A stretch of DNA of 33,109 bases from Myxococcales bacterium (GTDB lineage: Bacteria > Pseudomonadota > Gammaproteobacteria > DSM-16500). Positions 1 through 7,256 of the stretch are shown one piece after another. A model generated the notes under the pieces. The model saw only the letters and a list, made by a program, of their open reading frames with translations. It had not been told where the DNA came from and made no database searches. Positions within the stretch are counted from its first letter, which is position 1, and the number at the start of each line of letters is the position of its first letter. The DNA is taken from the NCBI GenBank assembly GCA_903970525.1, contig CAJCIZ010000142.1, positions 1-33,109 of the forward strand, given 5' to 3'. The position numbers and the translations under genes are program-made.

Positions 1-183
1 GAATTTTGCGTTGACTCACGTGCGGCGACAAAGTTAACGCGAGCTCAATATCGCTATCAGTAATCATACTGCCTAGCGCTTCTTCGCCGCGCAGAATTAA
101 CATGGGACATTGGATGAGCGGCAACATATTACACACCGAATAAAACTTACCCATCAGCAAATGCAGGCCCAATTCATCCAAGC
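1..183 (-). pseudogene. Partial alpha/beta-hydrolase (C-terminal part, runs off window)
   Basis: A minus-strand frame open from about 183 to the window edge reads ...LDELGLHLLMGKF..., then IQCPMLILRGEEALG and DIELALTLSP. The segment I-x-CP-M-L-I-L-R-G-E is the strand and loop that precedes the acid residue in alpha/beta-hydrolase fold enzymes. Only about 60 residues are visible; the catalytic histidine would lie beyond position 1. No convincing start codon with a ribosome binding site lies upstream, and a plus-strand ORF begins at 184, so the N-terminal half (nucleophile elbow) appears to be missing. I infer a 5'-truncated gene at a rearrangement point. The frame stays open a little further upstream (to at least 239), so the exact breakpoint is not defined. 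Substrate cannot be guessed. Confidence 0.45.
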
Positions 184-450
184 ATGGGATTAGTTTTACA
201 GCAAGCACATCTAGCCTTATCAACAAATGACGAAAAGCATATTGAAGAATTAAAGGATTTAATTATCTTACATCGTGGTAAATATGATCAAGTCAAAACA
301 AAATTTTTTGGAGAAACATCTCTATCAGGCACCATTGGAGTGCTGAGCAAAGTCGTGAGTACTACAACAAAACAACCGGGGTGGCACGTGGAGCGCCTGG
401 TTAACAAAACTTTAGAGTTATCTAAGCGGAAACTATTAGGGAACTACTAA
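184..450 (+). CDS. Hypothetical protein, probably a C-terminal gene remnant
   Basis: An 88-residue frame that is Lys/Glu/Leu-rich, with a composition typical of a real soluble protein (IEELKDLIILHRGKYDQVK near the N-terminus, ERLVNKTLELSKRK near the end). The frame is open upstream to 118, but the upstream part overlaps hydrolase-like coding sequence on the other strand and has no ribosome binding site. The first natural ATG (184) also lacks a Shine-Dalgarno sequence. It stops at 450, immediately next to the stop codon of the kdpA fragment on the opposite strand (zero bases between). No family recognised. I read it as the 3' end of a larger gene brought here by rearrangement; a free-standing small gene is the alternative. 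Confidence 0.4.
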   Translation: MGLVLQQAHLALSTNDEKHIEELKDLIILHRGKYDQVKTKFFGETSLSGTIGVLSKVVSTTTKQPGWHVERLVNKTLELSKRKLLGNY

Positions 451-705
451 TCATCCCCCAAACGGCATAGGCGCAAGATGCTCTGCAACAGGCCCAAGTG
501 CCGCGACGGGGAAAAACAACAACATTCCAATAATAATGATTGTACCTAACAACAAAAATCCAAAAGTCACCGTATCAATTCTCAATGTGCCTAAACCAAA
601 TGGACAAGACTTTTTCTCACCGAGAAATGTAGCCATTGCGATCATGGCAATGATTGGGAGAAAACGACTAAGCATCATAGACAATCCTGTCAGTATATCC
701 CAATT
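451..705 (-). pseudogene. Second-copy kdpA C-terminal fragment
   Basis: The last 83 codons match the C-terminus of the full KdpA encoded at 5057-6883, from WDI-x-TGL to the terminal PFGG. I count 63 of 83 identical residues by eye. Shared blocks include SRFLP, PFG-x-GTLR, LLLGTII, PVAALGP and AEHL. It holds the last membrane segments of the K+-translocating subunit but none of the selectivity-loop regions, so it cannot form a channel. The open frame extends upstream to an ATG at 753, which overlaps the porin 3' end out of frame; homology begins only near 702. No stop codons interrupt it. The divergence suggests an old duplication or a remnant of a second kdp locus rather than a recent copy. 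Confidence 0.8.
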
Positions 706-721
706 AAAAGACACTTCTTTA

Positions 722-1843
722 TTATCCAAACTTACAAACGCCTTCAAGTGCATAAGACTGCTGATAATTCGTCGCTGTCACACCATTAGATTTCAAGAAA
801 GAATTAACATTTGAAAAATCATGCCGTGTTTCCGCGCGTATTTCCACATTTTTGAGTGGCGCATAACCGACGGTTAAAGTGACTTCACGCCAATTCTGTC
901 TGACGCCCGTGCGAAAACCATCTTGATCATCAAAAAGTTCTCCACGCACTGAGGTGCGCCATTTATCATTAAATTTATAATTCGCATATCCTGCGATACC
1001 AGACCAAGCAGCACTGCCTAAGATGCCATTTGGTAAAGAAGCTGTGGATTGACTACCATAATCGTAATTTGCGATTAACGTCAATTTATCAGTAGCGTTA
1101 TAAGTTGCAATGACATCAATCAAGTTGCGTATCCCTGTTGGACCAAAATCCGTTTGCGGTGTTGCACGCTCTTGTCCATTATAACCTTGCACAGAAAATG
1201 AAAACTTAGGATTAAAAGTATAACTCACCCCATATTCTAATGTTCTTCGACGACCCCAGTCGCGAATATTATCCCAACCATCATTGATACCCCCAATGAA
1301 AGTGAGCTTGTCATTCACCACATAGGTTGCACGCACGCCGGTATGTGTATTTGGCGTATTGTAAAAGAGAATACCACGCGAAAAATTTGTATTTTGTGTT
1401 GGATCAATTTGCTCAACACCAACCAAGGTCAGGAATCGCCCGCTAATGAATGTCACAGGCCCTTTCACATACTGCAGATATGCTTGTGTGAAATCGATAG
1501 CAATCGTTTGAGAGTCAAATTCAGTTGAAGGCTTAAATCCATAAGGCGCTATAGTATTTGCATCTCTTCCTCCAATCAGATTTAACAGTCCACCAAATCC
1601 ATGAGAAGGCTGATAGGCTGCAGTCATGGCAGCTTGCTGCAGTGTTAAACCATTCGGCACAAGATCAAAGACACGATTGTTTGATCCACTGATAAAATGG
1701 TCACTCTGTTGCAGATAATTATAGGATCCATCTAAATAGCCTGAAAGTTTAAAATTACTAGGCGTGCTCGCAGCAGTATCTGCAAAAACTAACCCTGGTG
1801 CCGACAAACAAAGACTCACCAATAATAATTTCATTTTCTGCAT
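722..1843 (-). CDS. OmpL/BBP2-type outer-membrane porin in kdp operon
   Basis: A 373-residue protein with a signal peptide (MQKMKLLLVSLCLSAPGLVFA, cleavage after VFA) and alternating amphipathic beta strands throughout. Motifs of the putative beta-barrel porin 2 (OmpL-like) family are visible: KLSGYLDGSYNY at the mature N-terminus, FTQAYLQYV, GRFLTLVGVE and NTPNTHTGVRA. The start is the ATG at 1843, preceded by GAGG about 8 nt upstream. It lies 30 nt after kdpC on the same strand, so it is probably the last gene of the kdp operon and may supply outer-membrane passage for cations. The C-terminus is EGVCKFG; barrels usually end in an aromatic residue such as KF, so the last codon may have changed when the kdpA fragment joined immediately downstream. 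The specific solute is inference. Confidence 0.72.
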   Translation of the reverse strand: MQKMKLLLVSLCLSAPGLVFADTAASTPSNFKLSGYLDGSYNYLQQSDHFISGSNNRVFDLVPNGLTLQQAAMTAAYQPSHGFGGLLNLIGGRDANTIAPYGFKPSTEFDSQTIAIDFTQAYLQYVKGPVTFISGRFLTLVGVEQIDPTQNTNFSRGILFYNTPNTHTGVRATYVVNDKLTFIGGINDGWDNIRDWGRRRTLEYGVSYTFNPKFSFSVQGYNGQERATPQTDFGPTGIRNLIDVIATYNATDKLTLIANYDYGSQSTASLPNGILGSAAWSGIAGYANYKFNDKWRTSVRGELFDDQDGFRTGVRQNWREVTLTVGYAPLKNVEIRAETRHDFSNVNSFLKSNGVTATNYQQSYALEGVCKFG

Positions 1844-1873
1844 GACTGAATCCTCTCTTATATCCCTATAAAA

Positions 1874-2881
1874 TTACGCTGGCGGCAATCCATATTTTTT
1901 ACGCAGTTCCATATTCACTTCTAATACATTAATAAACTTCTCGCCTGCTAATCCTGCCAATGGCGCACTCGCATTTTGCTGGAGCATTTGCTCAACTTCA
2001 TTTTTGATTTCATCAGGATGACGCTTCAAATCAGCTGCCCACTTAGTCGCAACACGATCCAACTGAAACTCTGCATTCTGTAAGGTAATATGCGGATCTA
2101 ATCCCGAAGCACTGGTCGTCACAAAATCACCCGGCACCTCTTGTAAAACAACACCCGGATGTTCTTGACGCCACAGATCAAAGAAAATGGATTGAACATC
2201 TGAACCAGCGCCCATTGCTTCAATTCTTGTTTCTGTTTTACCTTTCGCATCTGTATGCATAACAGCGGTAGGAAATCTCCCGGGATTTTCTTTAGAGAAA
2301 TTCTGGAAAAATACCACCGCCAAATCAGCCGCTTTAGGTTGAGGCGTCCGTGGATTATCTTTAACAAATTGTGTAACCACACGCGGATGCCTTTTCATCC
2401 ACGCATCGACATATGCACCATGCGCGGGATCTGCATTTACCCAAGCTTGAGCCAATGAAGTATGCAATGTTGCCCACTCTGCAACGATATTTTGTTTATC
2501 TTGAAATTTATCTCGTTGGAACCACTTTTCAACATCAGGCGCAACCAATTGCCCATTTTGATCTTTCACGATAGGACCTAGTGTACGCGCAATGCGATCA
2601 CGTAATGCATAATTTGAAGCTGCTAACGCAGAGGATGCTGACGCTGTCGCATCATAAGATGCCGCAGAGGGACGCGGCTGGAAGTATTCATCTTTTGTAA
2701 AAGGTTGCGCGATAAGCTTTGATCCCACCAACTTACCATCAGAATCTTGATATAGACTTCCATTCGCTTGGAACGGAAAAATCGTTTGCCCAATGATCCA
2801 CAGTGACAAAGGATAAATACCGCAAACAATAACAACAAGAAATGTCAGCAGAGAAAGACTTTTTGAAAGAGATTGCCACAT
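1874..2881 (-). CDS. kdpC: KdpC, potassium-transporting ATPase subunit C with large insertion
   Basis: Accessory subunit of the KdpFABC K+ pump, thought to stabilise the complex and raise ATP affinity. The N-terminal membrane anchor is at residues about 10-32, followed by QPFTKDEYFQPRPSA (residues 59-73), the ALRDRIA region and, near the end, VTTSASGLDPHIT (254-266) with the QLDRVA and NVLEVN motifs. Length is 335 residues against about 190 for typical KdpC. The excess is an insertion of roughly 140 residues (about 105-246) between TLGPIV and the SASGLD motif. It is charged and alpha-helix-prone (WFQRDKFQDKQ, WMKRHPRVV, FFDLWRQEHPG). No frame disruption is seen. The gene starts 14 nt after the kdpB stop, so it is translated as part of the operon. 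Confidence 0.92.
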   Translation of the reverse strand: MWQSLSKSLSLLTFLVVIVCGIYPLSLWIIGQTIFPFQANGSLYQDSDGKLVGSKLIAQPFTKDEYFQPRPSAASYDATASASSALAASNYALRDRIARTLGPIVKDQNGQLVAPDVEKWFQRDKFQDKQNIVAEWATLHTSLAQAWVNADPAHGAYVDAWMKRHPRVVTQFVKDNPRTPQPKAADLAVVFFQNFSKENPGRFPTAVMHTDAKGKTETRIEAMGAGSDVQSIFFDLWRQEHPGVVLQEVPGDFVTTSASGLDPHITLQNAEFQLDRVATKWAADLKRHPDEIKNEVEQMLQQNASAPLAGLAGEKFINVLEVNMELRKKYGLPPA

Positions 2882-2895
2882 AGTTATATTTCCTA

Positions 2896-5028
2896 TCAGC
2901 TAACTAAATTTAAACTCACCATGATCATGTCAATCAGCTTGATCCCAATAAAAGGTAAAATCACGCCGCCCAATCCCCAAAAAAGCAAGTTTCGACGTAA
3001 AAGCGCATCTGCACCCAATGCTTGATAACGAATACCATTCAGCGCGACAGGAATCAGCGCAGGAATAATCAGTGCGTTAAAAATCACTGCCGATAAAATG
3101 GCAGAAGTCGGTGAATGCAAATGCATAATATCAATCGGTTGCAACCAAGGTAAGGTACTTGCAAAAAGCGCGGGAATAATCGCGAAATATTTTGCGACGT
3201 CATTTGCAATTGAAAATGTCGTGAGTGAACCACGCGTTATTAACAATTGTTTCCCAATTTCTACAACTTCAATTAACTTAGTGGGATCACTGTCTAAATC
3301 AACCATGTTCGCTGCTTCTTTTGCCGCTTCCGTTCCTGCATTCATGGCAACTGCCACATCAGCTTGGGCAAGCGCTGGCGCATCATTCGTGCCATCTCCC
3401 ATCATCGCAACAATTTTACCTTCTGCTTGTTCTTTGCGAATATATTCGAGTTTTTTCACTGGCGTTGCTTCTGCGAGAAAATCATCAACCCCTGCAAGCG
3501 CGGCAATCGCTGCAGCCGTACGAGGATTATCACCCGTAATCATCACAGTACGAATACCCATTTTACGAAGACGCGCAAAGCGTTCATGAATATGTGGTTT
3601 TAAAATATCTTCTAAAACAACCACCCCTATAATCATATTCCCATCAGCAACCAGCAGCGGTGTTGCGCCTTTACTGGCGGCTGTCTCAACAATTGCGTCT
3701 AATTCTTTTGGAATAGACCCACCGTGGTCTTTCGCAAATTGCATAATAACATCAGGCGCACCTTTTCTGATTTGTCGACCATCGGGAAGATCCACTCCAC
3801 TCATACGTGTTTGCGCAGTGAAGGGTATAAACGTGGATTTTTCTGGCACCTTGATACCTATTTCACTCTGCGCACTATGAAGTTTTAAAATACTTTTCCC
3901 TTCGGGCGTATTATCTGATGCCGATGCCATCGCTGCCATAACACCCACATCATTCTCTGAATATTTTCCGACCGGCAAGAACTGCGTTGCATTACGATTT
4001 CCTATCGTAATCGTTCCTGTTTTATCTAATAATAAAATATCAACGTCACCTGCTAACTCAACCGCTTTTCCACTACTGGCGAGAATGTTAGCTTGCAATG
4101 CGCGATCCATACCTGCAATTCCAATTGCCGCTAATAATGCACCGATAGTCGTTGGGATCAGACAAACAAGCAAAGCAACTAAAGTAGGAATATTGGTACC
4201 TAAACTTTTTATAGGTTCAGAGACACCCAGATACCCCATCATATATTGTTCAGCATTATAAGACATTGGCCAGAGTGGCACGACTACGATTAAAAAAATC
4301 AACGTAAAAGCAGACAAGACTAATGTGAGTGCAATTTCATTTGGGCTGCGTTGACGAATCGCACCTTCAACTAAGGCAATCATGCGATCGAGAAATGAAT
4401 CACCTTTACTCCCTGTGATTTGCACAACAATACGATCTGACAGCACAGTCGTACCACCCGTCACACCAGATCTATCACCATCCGCTTCTCGAATAACAGG
4501 CGCTGATTCTCCTGTAATAGCAGACTCATCGATATAAGCAACACCTTCAATGATTTCTCCATCACCTGGAATGATTTGACCTGCCGTCACTACAACATGA
4601 TCACCCCGCGTTAATATTGCAGAAGATACGGCTTTTGCTTTCCCATCTTGCAGGCGATAAGCAATCGTATCTTGACGTGTTTGTCTGAGTGAATCCGCTT
4701 GTGCTTTTCCGCGTTCTTCCGCAAGCGCTGTCGCAAAATTCGCAAATAATATTGTGATAAACAACCAAATATCCAGTGCAATATAATAAGTGATAGGCAC
4801 CGATATTTTTTCATGTCCCCATAGCATTTGTAAAATAAAAATCAGCGTCAAAACAGCGCCGACTTCCACGACAAACATAACAGGATTTTTCCATTGAATA
4901 TCGGGTCTTAACATGACAAATGCTTGCTTCAAAGCAGCCAGTGAGGTTTGCTTTTCAAACAAAGCGCGGCGTGTGACGCGGCGCACAGGCCCTAATTGGT
5001 CGGGTGATATTTCTGGACTGATATTCAT
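2896..5028 (-). CDS. kdpB: KdpB, potassium-transporting P-type ATPase catalytic subunit
   Basis: ATP-hydrolysing subunit of KdpFABC, a P-type ATPase (class IA) in the inner membrane. Full length at 710 residues. Visible motifs: the actuator-domain TGESAPVIRE, the phosphorylation loop LLLDKTGTITIGNR, the nucleotide-binding-domain KGAPD and SKGATPL, and hinge motifs TGDNPRTAAAIA and MGDGTNDAPALA. Membrane segments occur at about residues 48-68 and 75-95, then near 255-285, 305-330 and in the last 130 residues, where HSPTSAILSAVIFNALIIP is the Kdp-typical M5-M6 region. The serine in TGES is the site of inhibitory phosphorylation described for E. coli KdpB; it is conserved here. The gene is 28 nt downstream of kdpA and 14 nt upstream of kdpC. 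I see no defect. Confidence 0.98.
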   Translation of the reverse strand: MNISPEISPDQLGPVRRVTRRALFEKQTSLAALKQAFVMLRPDIQWKNPVMFVVEVGAVLTLIFILQMLWGHEKISVPITYYIALDIWLFITILFANFATALAEERGKAQADSLRQTRQDTIAYRLQDGKAKAVSSAILTRGDHVVVTAGQIIPGDGEIIEGVAYIDESAITGESAPVIREADGDRSGVTGGTTVLSDRIVVQITGSKGDSFLDRMIALVEGAIRQRSPNEIALTLVLSAFTLIFLIVVVPLWPMSYNAEQYMMGYLGVSEPIKSLGTNIPTLVALLVCLIPTTIGALLAAIGIAGMDRALQANILASSGKAVELAGDVDILLLDKTGTITIGNRNATQFLPVGKYSENDVGVMAAMASASDNTPEGKSILKLHSAQSEIGIKVPEKSTFIPFTAQTRMSGVDLPDGRQIRKGAPDVIMQFAKDHGGSIPKELDAIVETAASKGATPLLVADGNMIIGVVVLEDILKPHIHERFARLRKMGIRTVMITGDNPRTAAAIAALAGVDDFLAEATPVKKLEYIRKEQAEGKIVAMMGDGTNDAPALAQADVAVAMNAGTEAAKEAANMVDLDSDPTKLIEVVEIGKQLLITRGSLTTFSIANDVAKYFAIIPALFASTLPWLQPIDIMHLHSPTSAILSAVIFNALIIPALIPVALNGIRYQALGADALLRRNLLFWGLGGVILPFIGIKLIDMIMVSLNLVS

Positions 5029-5056
5029 ATCATATTCCTTTATATAACTTACATCG

Positions 5057-6883
5057 TTATCCGCCGAAGGGAATAGGTCCTAGGTGTTCTGCGATTGGCC
5101 CAAGCGCTGCAACGGGTAAAAAGAGTAATGCACCAATCACAATAATGGTTCCCAACAAGAGAACAGCAAAAGTGAAGGTATCAACGCGCAATGTCCCCAT
5201 ACCAAATGGACTGGATTTTTTAGATCCTAAAAAAGCTGCCATGGCGATAGGTGCAATAAGTGGAAGAAATCGGCTAAACATGATGACAAGACCTGTTGCA
5301 ATATCCCATGCAACTGCTTCTGGTGCAGGATTGGGATTATTATAAAAACCAAACGTGACACCTAAGCCATCAAATGCAGAACCATTATTGGCAGATGCCG
5401 AAGAAAATTGATAAAGCATTTGTGAAAAACCATGCGCCGCAGGATTACTGATCGCATTCATTCCCCAAACAGTCGCCGCAAAAATACCTGTCGGAATTAA
5501 AATCATAAATGGATGCACTAACAAAGCAATAATAGCGAGTTTTATTTCGCGACCACCGATTTTTTTACCTAAATATTCTGGCGTACGCCCTACCATCATG
5601 CCTGCGAGAAAAATGCCAATGATGATGAACAACAACATATTAATCATCCCTACACCTTTCCCACCAAAAAAGCAGTTTAACCACATCCCCACCATGGGCG
5701 ATAAAGCAGCGATTGGATTGAGACTATCGGCTTCGGCATTCACTGCACCACATGTCACATCTGTTGTGAGTGCTGCAAACGTTGCACCAGCTGATGTTCC
5801 AAAACGCATTTCTTTGCCTTCAAGATTTCCTAAATGTTGATCGACAGGCAAGCCTGAGATGGCGGGAATCTCTAATGACATTTTTCCACTGGCAGCTGTT
5901 GGATTAGGTATTTGATACAGTCTAGCAAGATGACTCGTCAATGCGGGATTTGGTTTTTCAGTATCGAAATAAACAGTCCAAATAACCGTACAAGCCATCA
6001 ATGTCAACATCACCATAAATATGACTAGACTATGTCGCATTTGATTCAACATACGACCGTACATTAAGACCAATGCAAATGGGAAAATCATCATGGCTAA
6101 TGTGTTAAAAAAGTTAGAGAGCGCTGTTGGATTTTCAAAAGGATGTGCTGAATTCATCCCATAAAATCCACCACCATTTGTCCCTAACATTTTCATTGCT
6201 TCAAATGCTGCAACAGGGCCGACCACTATAGTTTGTGGTTTTGCTTCACCTTTGTCAGTGGTACCCATCGCACCTTGCTCAAGTGTTGTCACTTGATAAC
6301 TGCTTTTATAAGTCATTGGGCTACCTTGCTGTAAAAATATCAGCGCAAATATAAAAGCAACCGGCACAAATAAATAAACAACTACTCGCCAAATATCGAT
6401 AAAGAAATTTCCCATCGACGCATCACTACGCAATGCGCGAATGATAGCAGTTAAGGCACTGAGCCCTATCGCCGCTGAAATAAACAGATTCGTGATCCCA
6501 AAAAAAATCTGGCTGAAATTTGAAAAGTGTTGATCCCCTGCGTAATGCTGTAGATCTGTATTTGTCATGAAGGAAGCAACAGTATTAAAGATAGCACTAG
6601 GCGCTAACAATGTTTTAGCATCTGGATTCAGGGGCAACCAAGGCTGTAGTGATAAAACAAGATACCCAAAAATAAATAAGACGCTGTTAAAGATAAGCAG
6701 AGAACCTGAGTATTGTTTCCAATTTTGTGGGCCAGAATTTATTTTCTTTTCAACCCAACCAAACACAGGCAACGGTTGATATTGACCATCCATGACCCAA
6801 GCCAAATATTGGCTTAAAGGAAATGCCATGAGCGTGGCTGTGGCAAGAAGGGCAAAGGGAAGTAACCAAGTCTGAATAAACAC
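5057..6883 (-). CDS. kdpA: KdpA, potassium-transporting ATPase K+-binding subunit
   Basis: Channel-like K+-selective subunit of KdpFABC. 608 residues, slightly longer than the E. coli protein (557), with at least ten membrane segments. Selectivity-loop motifs are recognisable: GTNGGGFYGMNSAHPFENPT, LTTDVTCGAVNAEADSLNP and NCFFGGKGVG. The start is a GTG at 6883 preceded by AAAGGAG with 6 nt spacing, giving MFIQTWLLP; there is no nearer ATG. It lies 40 nt after kdpF. The C-terminal 83 residues are duplicated, with divergence, at 451-705. All expected pore motifs are present, so the subunit should be functional. Confidence 0.97.
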   Translation of the reverse strand: MFIQTWLLPFALLATATLMAFPLSQYLAWVMDGQYQPLPVFGWVEKKINSGPQNWKQYSGSLLIFNSVLFIFGYLVLSLQPWLPLNPDAKTLLAPSAIFNTVASFMTNTDLQHYAGDQHFSNFSQIFFGITNLFISAAIGLSALTAIIRALRSDASMGNFFIDIWRVVVYLFVPVAFIFALIFLQQGSPMTYKSSYQVTTLEQGAMGTTDKGEAKPQTIVVGPVAAFEAMKMLGTNGGGFYGMNSAHPFENPTALSNFFNTLAMMIFPFALVLMYGRMLNQMRHSLVIFMVMLTLMACTVIWTVYFDTEKPNPALTSHLARLYQIPNPTAASGKMSLEIPAISGLPVDQHLGNLEGKEMRFGTSAGATFAALTTDVTCGAVNAEADSLNPIAALSPMVGMWLNCFFGGKGVGMINMLLFIIIGIFLAGMMVGRTPEYLGKKIGGREIKLAIIALLVHPFMILIPTGIFAATVWGMNAISNPAAHGFSQMLYQFSSASANNGSAFDGLGVTFGFYNNPNPAPEAVAWDIATGLVIMFSRFLPLIAPIAMAAFLGSKKSSPFGMGTLRVDTFTFAVLLLGTIIVIGALLFLPVAALGPIAEHLGPIPFGG

Positions 6884-6923
6884 TACTAACTCCTTTTATG
6901 AAGTACTGCTTACTGTTTCAACC

Positions 6924-7004
6924 TTAAAACCATTCCGGTCGCACTAACGTAAATATCAAATAAATGAATAAGAGGGCGACTATAATTGCTGTCAAATAAA
7001 TCAT
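6924..7004 (-). CDS. kdpF: KdpF, small stabilising subunit of the Kdp ATPase
   Basis: A 26-codon ORF found by reading the gap upstream of kdpA. It starts ATG at 7004 with AAGGGA about 5 nt upstream, and codes for a single hydrophobic helix (MIYLTAIIVALLFIYLIF) followed by the tail TLVRPEWF. The short helix plus a polar R-P-E/F tail is the hallmark of KdpF, a single-span peptide that stabilises the KdpABC complex in the membrane. Position directly before kdpA (40 nt) fits. It is too short for most gene callers, so it could be missed in automatic annotation. Confidence 0.85.
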   Translation of the reverse strand: MIYLTAIIVALLFIYLIFTLVRPEWF

Positions 7005-7020
7005 ATATTCCCTTGTAGTA

Positions 7021-7116
7021 TTAAATTTTATCGCAAGCTAGCAAGAATAAGTAACATAACGCCATTGCAAAAATACCGAGGAGAAACATGGCTGGCAGCC
7101 AAAGATAAAGATTCAT
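7021..7116 (-). CDS. 31-aa membrane peptide upstream of kdpF
   Basis: A 31-codon ORF starting at ATG 7116 and ending at TAA 7021, 16 nt before kdpF. It begins MNLYLWLPAMFLLGIF and ends LLACDKI: one long hydrophobic helix with a short charged tail. Its start overlaps the stop of the preceding 22-codon ORF (ATGA), which suggests translational coupling. From memory, short peptides with a similar LWLP...LLG...C-(E/D)-K/R-I pattern occur before kdpF in other bacteria; I cannot verify that here. Likely a further small component or assembly factor of the Kdp complex, or a leader peptide. Function is inferred from position only. Confidence 0.6.
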   Translation of the reverse strand: MNLYLWLPAMFLLGIFAMALCYLFLLACDKI

Positions 7117-7181
7117 GCTATGACTCCTATGCCTAATACCAGAGGAAGAGATAATACTGAAGATACACTGATTTCTGTCAT
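7113..7181 (-). CDS. 22-aa hydrophobic leader-like ORF at head of kdp operon
   Basis: ATG at 7181 with a good Shine-Dalgarno sequence (GAAGGA, 6-7 nt upstream); 22 codons beginning MTEISVSSVLSLPLVLG and ending at TGA 7113, overlapping the next ORF by 4 nt. Mostly hydrophobic after the first eight residues. It could be a tiny membrane peptide or a leader whose translation opens the 31-aa ORF. The good ribosome site and the ATGA overlap argue for translation; nothing in the sequence gives a function. It lies 75 nt downstream of the phosphatase stop codon on the same strand. Confidence 0.45.
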   Translation of the reverse strand: MTEISVSSVLSLPLVLGIGVIA

Positions 7182-7256
7182 ATTGAAATCCTTCTCAACA
7201 ATAACTGATTTGGAACAAGTCTAACTTGGAAAATAGCTAGATTAAAAGGAAATTTT

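Noticed and set aside
536-814. 92-codon plus-strand ORF
   Set aside because: Opposite to the kdpA fragment and porin end, both of which have clear homology on the minus strand.
3098-3589. 163-codon plus-strand ORF
   Set aside because: Lies wholly inside kdpB on the other strand, with no ribosome site or domain.
7216-7228. CAAGT-CTA-ACTTG hairpin before the kdp mini-ORFs
   Set aside because: A stem of five pairs, no T-tract; could be chance or a weak operator. I could not place convincing -35/-10 boxes around it.
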